Positions 58,606-64,000 of a stretch of 64,000 nucleotides of DNA are shown in pieces. This DNA comes from Cheilinus undulatus (lineage: Eukaryota; Chordata; Actinopteri; Labriformes; Labridae): contig NC_054873.1 of assembly GCF_018320785.1 (NCBI RefSeq), positions 21,046,196 through 21,110,195 on the forward strand, in the 5' to 3' direction. The notes beneath the pieces were generated by a model. That model was not told the origin of the DNA, did no database searches, and saw only the letters and a list, made by a program, of their open reading frames with translations. Every line of letters starts with the position of its first letter. Position 1 is the first letter of the stretch. The position numbers were made by a program, and so were the translations under genes.

Positions 58606-59025
58606 AAACTCAAATATTTTGAGTTGTGAGAGCAAAGCTAACACTGATATTCTCCCCTGTTATGTGCATTTGTGTGAGGAAAGTTTTTGAAAATATCAGG
58701 GACGAAAAGTCCAAAAATGATCTAGAAATATCCAGGCTTTGTGACTGATAGCTGATGGCTAGTTCTTAATATCAGAACACCTTTCAGACAAGTTAGAACT
58801 GCAGCAGGATATAGGCCTACAGAAATTCTTTATATCTTTAACAGTGCAGCCTAAAGGCTACATAATCAAGCTGGTACTGCTCAGTATCAATATGAAGCTC
58901 AATTTACTGTATGCTTACCTAAGGTCAGTGATGTCATAGCAATTTTTTTAACATTTGTACAGCATTGTCTGTGTCTTAGTTCCAGTCAGATCATTTAATC
59001 AGGTGACACTAAGCGTTTTAACAGA

Positions 59026-60843
59026 TTAAAACCTCAGTGCAGTCTTAACAGTTCGAGGGATGAAGCGCATGGTCAGGCTGTGCTCGTCCTCCACAGGCTG
59101 CTGCGACAGGTCGTTGGTCTGCCGGATGCTGTTAAGAGTGCAGCCTTGGCGAGGACACACAGTGTAACGTGACAACAGAGCCACCAGGATGGCCTTCATC
59201 ATCACCATGGCCATGTGTTTGCCCACGCAGGAGCGAGGCCCACAGCCGAAGGGCTGGAAGAAACGACTGGGCACCTGCCAGCACACACAGGAGGTACACA
59301 CTCAGCTGTTTGTTTTTACAGCCACAGATTGTTTCACATCACTCTCTGACTCACTGTTCTGTCGAAGTTTGTCAGGCTGAACTCTTTGGGTTTGGGGAAG
59401 AATTCAGACTTATGCATGAGACCGGTGTTGAGAATGATGTTGGTGCCTTTTCTTATTTTAGTGCCTTCAATGTTGTCGTCCTCCAGAGCTTTGCGCATGG
59501 TGAAGTCAACCACAGGATGAAAACGCAGAGACTCATTGATGAAATTCTCCAACACCTTCAGGCTTTGATAGTCCATGCTACCATCACACTTTTCTCCTGA
59601 ATAACAGAAAGACAGAGGAATCATGGAGTAGTTTGATCTTTACGCTGCAAAAACTCACATCTTAGGAAATGTATTAATAGTTATTATAATAATAGAGTTT
59701 ATTACTTCTAAAAACAGACTTACAAAATGATCACCATAGAAATAGGAAGACATTAAAACATTCAACAAAACTTATAGTTTTAGGGCACTGTAAAATTGCC
59801 AAGGACATATGAGTAACTTAGACAAATAATTAAATAAAATGAAACTCAGACCCAGTAAATATTAATTAAATAAGTTAAAACTCAGTTAAACCTAGACCCA
59901 TAGATACGACAATGAAATACTGCTGAATTGTTTAATTTCTTGTCAAAGATATCTAATTTTATTTATTATAAGCTACATTCACCAGATAAGTCCACATAAA
60001 TACCATATCAAGATTTAAAGAGGAAAATGTGGTAATCTAACCCTGACCCCTGTGTTTAAAAAAAAAGGCTGCCAGAGCAGCAAGTACATTTCCTGCAAGT
60101 ATTCTTGAAGTTAAGACATTTCATCTTACTTCAAGGTACTGAAAGCTTCTGTGTGGAGTTTTTTTAGAAGTGAAGAAAGAGACAGAAGATAATACAACAT
60201 AAAAAATAAGACAATTTAAGATGGGACACATTATTTCTATCAACTTATTTTTAACCTGTCACATGCGATGTGGGGTAGTTTTCAGATTTCTACAGTGGCC
60301 CTTAAGGTCAAATGCAAAATCATTTCATTGATGTAAAAAAAAAAGAAAGGAAAAAAACTGAACACAAATTTGATCAAACACAAAATACTTCAGCTGGAAA
60401 ATGTAAACTAAATTTGAAAATATTTGAAAGCACAAGCAAATATTTCTCAAAGCGCCAAAAAATAATGTAATGTTTTAAAATGAATGTTTAGTGCTCCATG
60501 AACACAGAGGGTTTTAATTTTATTTTTGCAAAAGGAAACGATTTTAAGTTTGATGGTTATCACACACTTTTAGCATTAGAAATAGATTAGTAAAGCATTA
60601 GTAAGCTCTTGAATCATCATTTCTAGAGCATTATTGGTTATTTCTGCTATTCATAGAGTGAGCTTTTTATGCTTTATTGATTCATTAAAGCATTAGTAAA
60701 CATTAGTCAGTTTTAACTAGTTGATGTCATTTATTAACACAGTTATAAATGCCTTATCGCTGGATTATTAAAGTGTTAATATCCTCAACCCTAACCTGCA
60801 CCTTTACTCTAACTGTTCCCCTTTACTAATGCATCAATAAACC

Positions 60844-60889
<46 letters not shown>

Positions 60890-62796
60890 GAGCCACAGAT
60901 GGCCTAGTGGTTAGGTCACGCCCCATGTGCGCAGTCAGCAAAGGTTCACGTCCAGCCTATGGCTCTTTCACCATATGTCATTCCCAACTCTCTTATCTCT
61001 CTATCCACTGTCCTATCTCTCCAATAAATGCAAAAAAAAGACATGAGATAAATCTTTTAAAAGCATATATAGCTTTATTTGTACACAAGATACAAATGAG
61101 TTAAAAACTGCCTTTAAATGATGAGTTAAGTATTAACTTACGCATTACTACGATTTAATAGTGTGTGGTTGATATAAAGTGTTTCAGGTTCTTGAAATGT
61201 TTTTGCATTTTTGTAATAAGCTTGTTTGTATTTGATTGATTATTTACACCTTTTGTCATCTAATGTTGCATGTCATTAAATATTTTTAGTTAAAACGTTG
61301 ACCTTTATGACTAATTTAGTTAACTTCCTTTGCTAAAACTTATACTTGATTTGTCATTATTTATTGCATGTTAAACACTGAAATGGTGAAGATGAGGTTT
61401 GTTTGATTTTTTTTTTTTTTTTTTTTCAGAAAATGGTACTCAACTATTTACTGGACAAAATAAAAGTAAAAGAAAACTGTCATGCTTTGTCTACAGCCAG
61501 TATGTTCCTTATCTGAACTTTTTCAGGTACATTTAGTTTGCTGCATTGAGCTTTACTCTTTAAAAAGTACCACAATCCTATTTCCTTTTAATCTCTTGAA
61601 ATCGATGTTTATCTGGACATGACATGTAAGTGCAGGTTCTCAGTGCAATGAGATATTTTTCTTCAGAAATTAGACACAGCTGCTAGGATTGGACTTTTTG
61701 CAGTGCAGATGAGTGGAAATGAGATAAAAACGTTTTAAAATGCACTTACTGACAGTGTTCATCTCCTCCACTATCTTCAGCTCCACGTCTGGGTTCTGTT
61801 TCAGCAGCATCAGCATGAAGAAGAGGCTGATGGAGAGAGTGTCAGGAGCTGCGATCACCATCTCTAGCACACACTGTCTGACATTATCAGCTGAAAGCTC
61901 ACCATGGTTCTGTGAAAATAAAGAAAACAAAGGTATGCAGGGAAAACAGCATGTGTCTACAATGTTAGATTCATCAGGGAAGACAAACCTGAGCAAAGAT
62001 GAGCTCTGTTGCAAAGTCGAGATCATCATCCAACTTTTCAGACTCGTTTATAATTTTTCTTTTAGTCTCAAGGAGGCTCTCCATCACATCTTGCAGCTCC
62101 TGGCTGTCAGCACAAAAAGCAAGATTTTACACCAGACGCCAAATCTTGAATGACTGTAATGTGCAAAGATCTTACGCTGCTCTCTTGTGCTTGTTGTACA
62201 GCCACCCAATCTTGAAGAAAATATCAGGCTTTATTAGAACAGTCTGCCATGTTTCAAAGTAGTGTTGGATTTTCATCATCAGGTCTTTTTCTGAGTTTCA
62301 AGGAAAGGGAGAGTCAGATGCTGCAAAAATAACCCATTTGAGAGTGTAATGTAGAATAAAAGAGGAAGCAGCTGACCATTTAGTGGCACCCTGAGGAAAA
62401 GCCTGTTTGAGATGTCCACCACAATGGCCCTCAGCAGATTGAGGGCGTCCACATGTCCGGAGGGGTCGCTCATGTCTTGTAGCCGCTCCAGATGTTTGGC
62501 AGTGGAGCTCAAACAGATACCCACTGTCCTCTGGAGGCCGGGGCCTGTCAGAGCTGCAAAACAAGCAGGAATTTAAATAGTATGAGGCCAGTTGTTAGTG
62601 TTTGACAGACATGCTTATGTCAGATTACTGGACAACCTCACCTTTATAAAAATATGTCCTCACTTTCCTCCACAGCTGGACATCACTGTTAAAGATGATC
62701 CCCCTCCCTTCCATCCCAACACACTCCAGGCCTTTTTTGCTCCCAAATCTGGCTGTGTAGTGGGCGCTCTTCAGGACATGATACACTGCTGAAGAC
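59026..62796 (-). CDS. cyp19a1a: Aromatase (cytochrome P450 19A1), 5' exons missing; probably ovarian-type cyp19a1a
   Basis: ER-bound P450 that converts androgens to oestrogens. Seven in-phase exons on the minus strand, in transcript order: 62796-62642, 62553-62377, 62290-62176, 62103-61989, 61909-61750, 59596-59355, 59274-59026. They encode about 404 residues, equal to human residues from about 100 to the end. Signatures: I-helix [10 protein letters not shown]-helix ExxR in [15 protein letters not shown], and haem ligand loop [10 protein letters not shown] with its Cys. Substrate-region sequence [17 protein letters not shown] opens the first visible exon. The first two coding exons lie beyond the right edge; the intron leading to them has a Tc1-like insertion. 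Fish have a gonadal (a) and a brain (b) copy; the a assignment rests on neighbouring genes and is uncertain. Confidence 0.95.
60846..60888. repeat. (TA)n microsatellite
   Basis: About 21 uninterrupted AT dinucleotides, immediately before the 5' end of a SINE in the large aromatase intron. Confidence 0.97.
60889..61060 (+). mobile_element. tRNA-derived SINE, copy 4
   Basis: A box TGGCCTAGTGG at about 60911 and B box GGTTCACGTCC at about 60942. The body (CCACTGTCCTATCTCTCCAA) ends in an A-rich tail with AATAAATGCAAAAAAAAG. Inserted in cyp19a1 in the opposite orientation to the gene. Confidence 0.75.
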
Positions 62797-64000
62797 CTGA
62801 GGTGCAAAGATTACCCTCGTTACACTTTCTCAGAGTAAGGTGAATGAAAAGAGTTTTCTGATCACACCAGGCGATGTTGTTTTAAAGTCATCTGATCTTC
62901 TAGAGCCTTCATGTTGGATCAGATATTGAGATTGAGGTGTTCAAAGAGAAAGCCACTGTTAAAGAAAACTCTTAGTAAATCTGGACTGGAGTTCACCAAA
63001 AGGAATGTGGGAGGCTCCGTGATCATGTGGAAGAGAGTTCTTTGGTCTAATGAGACCAAAATGGCACCATCAGACAAGACACTATGTTTGATGGACACAA
63101 AACATTGCACATTCTCACTGTGAAGAATGGTGGTGGCAGCATCATGCTGTGGGGATGCTTTTCAGCAGTTGGTCCTGGAGGGCTTGTTAAGGTAGAGGGT
63201 GAAATAGTTATTTTCCAGCAAGACAATGACTCAAGGCATACAGCGAGAGCTACAGAGAAATGGTGTAAAGACAACAAGCTGAATGTTCTTAAGTGGCCGA
63301 GTCAAAGCCCAGACCTCAATCCAATAGAGAATTTGTGGCTGGACTTAAAAAGGGCTGTTCATGCTTGATCCTGGGAAATCTGCTTGAGCTTGAGCAGTTT
63401 TGCAAAAACAAATGAAAAGAAATTTAACTGCATGATAGAGATCTATCCACACAGAGTCAGTGCTGTGATTGCAGCCAAAGGTGCAGCTACTAAATACCGA
63501 CTTGAAGGAGGTAAATATTTATGTAGTCACATATAGCATTATTGTATTTAATTGACATTACTTTGCAGAGATCAGTTTTCACTTTGACATTAATGATGTT
63601 TTTGTATTTCTTTGTTGTTGAAAAAGCCAGATAATATTGACCATGATTGATTTATAAAATCAATAAAAGGATAAAACATCCAAGGGGATGAAAACTTTTT
63701 TATAGGCACTGCAAATTCAAGAAACCAAATCTTGGTTGTAATACTGATTCAGTTTGTGTTTTTCAAAACTCTTGAATGGGATTGAAAACTTCAGACTCAG
63801 TTACAGAGTCAAAATGTGAAATGACTTTAAAATAACTCAAACAAAACAACATTTTCACAAAAATATTAATAATTTTAAAGCTCCTGTAAGGAAATTTTGC
63901 ATTGTGTCAGTTTTTCCCCTATAGACAAAGTGATATGCCTATCTCTTTTCTGTTTCTCTCTGTAGAGATGTAGTTTTTTTGACAATAGAATCTTATTGAG
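62797..64000. other. cyp19a1 intron at right edge
   Basis: Apart from the Tc1-like fragment I see no coding sequence. I looked on the minus strand for the expected preceding aromatase exon (VRVWINGEET-type sequence) and did not find it. Confidence 0.65.
62900..63713 (+). mobile_element. Tc1-like family 1, 3' half with broken catalytic domain
   Basis: Transposase remnants: 62911-63123 contains WKRVLWSNETK; 63084-63368 contains NGGGSIMLWGCFSAVGPGG, QQDNDSRHTA and PDLNPIENLWLDLKRA, covering the second Asp and the Glu of the DDE triad. The two frames do not join without a frameshift. The first Asp of the usual SDET is Asn here (AAT at 63049-63051). The right terminal repeat runs to about 63713. 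It lies in the cyp19a1 intron upstream of the first visible exon. Confidence 0.85.

Larger units (their letters stand above)
54028..59025. other. ap4e1-cyp19a1 convergent intergenic region
   Basis: No coding exon recognised in five kilobases between the two converging genes. Contents: the ap4e1 3' UTR, a TE-derived patch 56870-57345, a SINE at 57360-57530, a minisatellite at 57725-57998 and a LINE-like 3' tail at about 58080-58605. The aromatase 3' UTR occupies the right end, but no clear AATAAA on its strand was settled. Confidence 0.7.

Noticed and set aside
59169-59600. Plus-strand 143-residue open frame
   Set aside because: Antisense to the last two aromatase exons.
61740-62153. Plus-strand 137-residue open frame
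   Set aside because: Antisense to aromatase exons that are in phase and carry the conserved P450 motifs.

Overview
The window is vertebrate nuclear DNA, almost certainly from a teleost fish. Genes are split into many short exons with GT/AG introns, the intergenic DNA is A+T-rich, and introns carry decayed Tc1-like, hAT-like, LINE and tRNA-derived SINE sequences of the kind seen in ray-finned fish. The gene order myo5a - myo5c - gnb5 - ap4e1 - cyp19a1 corresponds to genes that lie near each other on human chromosome 15q21. A percomorph-type fish is my guess from protein and repeat style; the species cannot be read from the sequence.

Layout. (1) 215-5676 (+): the 3' part of myo5a (myosin Va), 14 exons covering distal coiled coil and globular tail; the motor half lies left of the window. 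(2) 9083-27764 (+): complete myo5c, 40 coding exons, 1742 codons plus stop, with motor, six IQ motifs, coiled coil and globular tail. (3) 29638-38973 (+): complete gnb5 (G protein beta-5), 11 coding exons, 353 residues. (4) 40443-54027 (+): complete ap4e1 (AP-4 epsilon), 21 coding exons, 1128 residues, including one intron with AT-AC ends and a U12-type 5' splice site. (5) 59026-62796 (-): the last seven coding exons of aromatase cyp19a1 (probably the ovarian paralogue cyp19a1a), converging on ap4e1; its first exons lie beyond the right edge. All exon joins were checked by hand for reading phase and every one keeps the frame.

Function. Myosin Va and Vc are actin motors for organelle transport, AP-4 sorts cargo at the trans-Golgi, G-beta-5 pairs with R7-RGS proteins to switch off G-protein signals, and aromatase makes oestrogens. 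They do not form an operon or pathway; they are an ordinary conserved vertebrate gene block.

The accessory content is transposon biology: three fragments of one Tc1-like family in both orientations, two further Tc1-like families, a 5'-truncated LINE with a 15-bp target duplication, an hAT-like element with 8-bp flanks, a SINE with a 17-bp target duplication plus further copies, and a stack of elements joined at copies of one 9-mer. I found no CRISPR array, true tRNA or rRNA gene, or novel multi-gene system.
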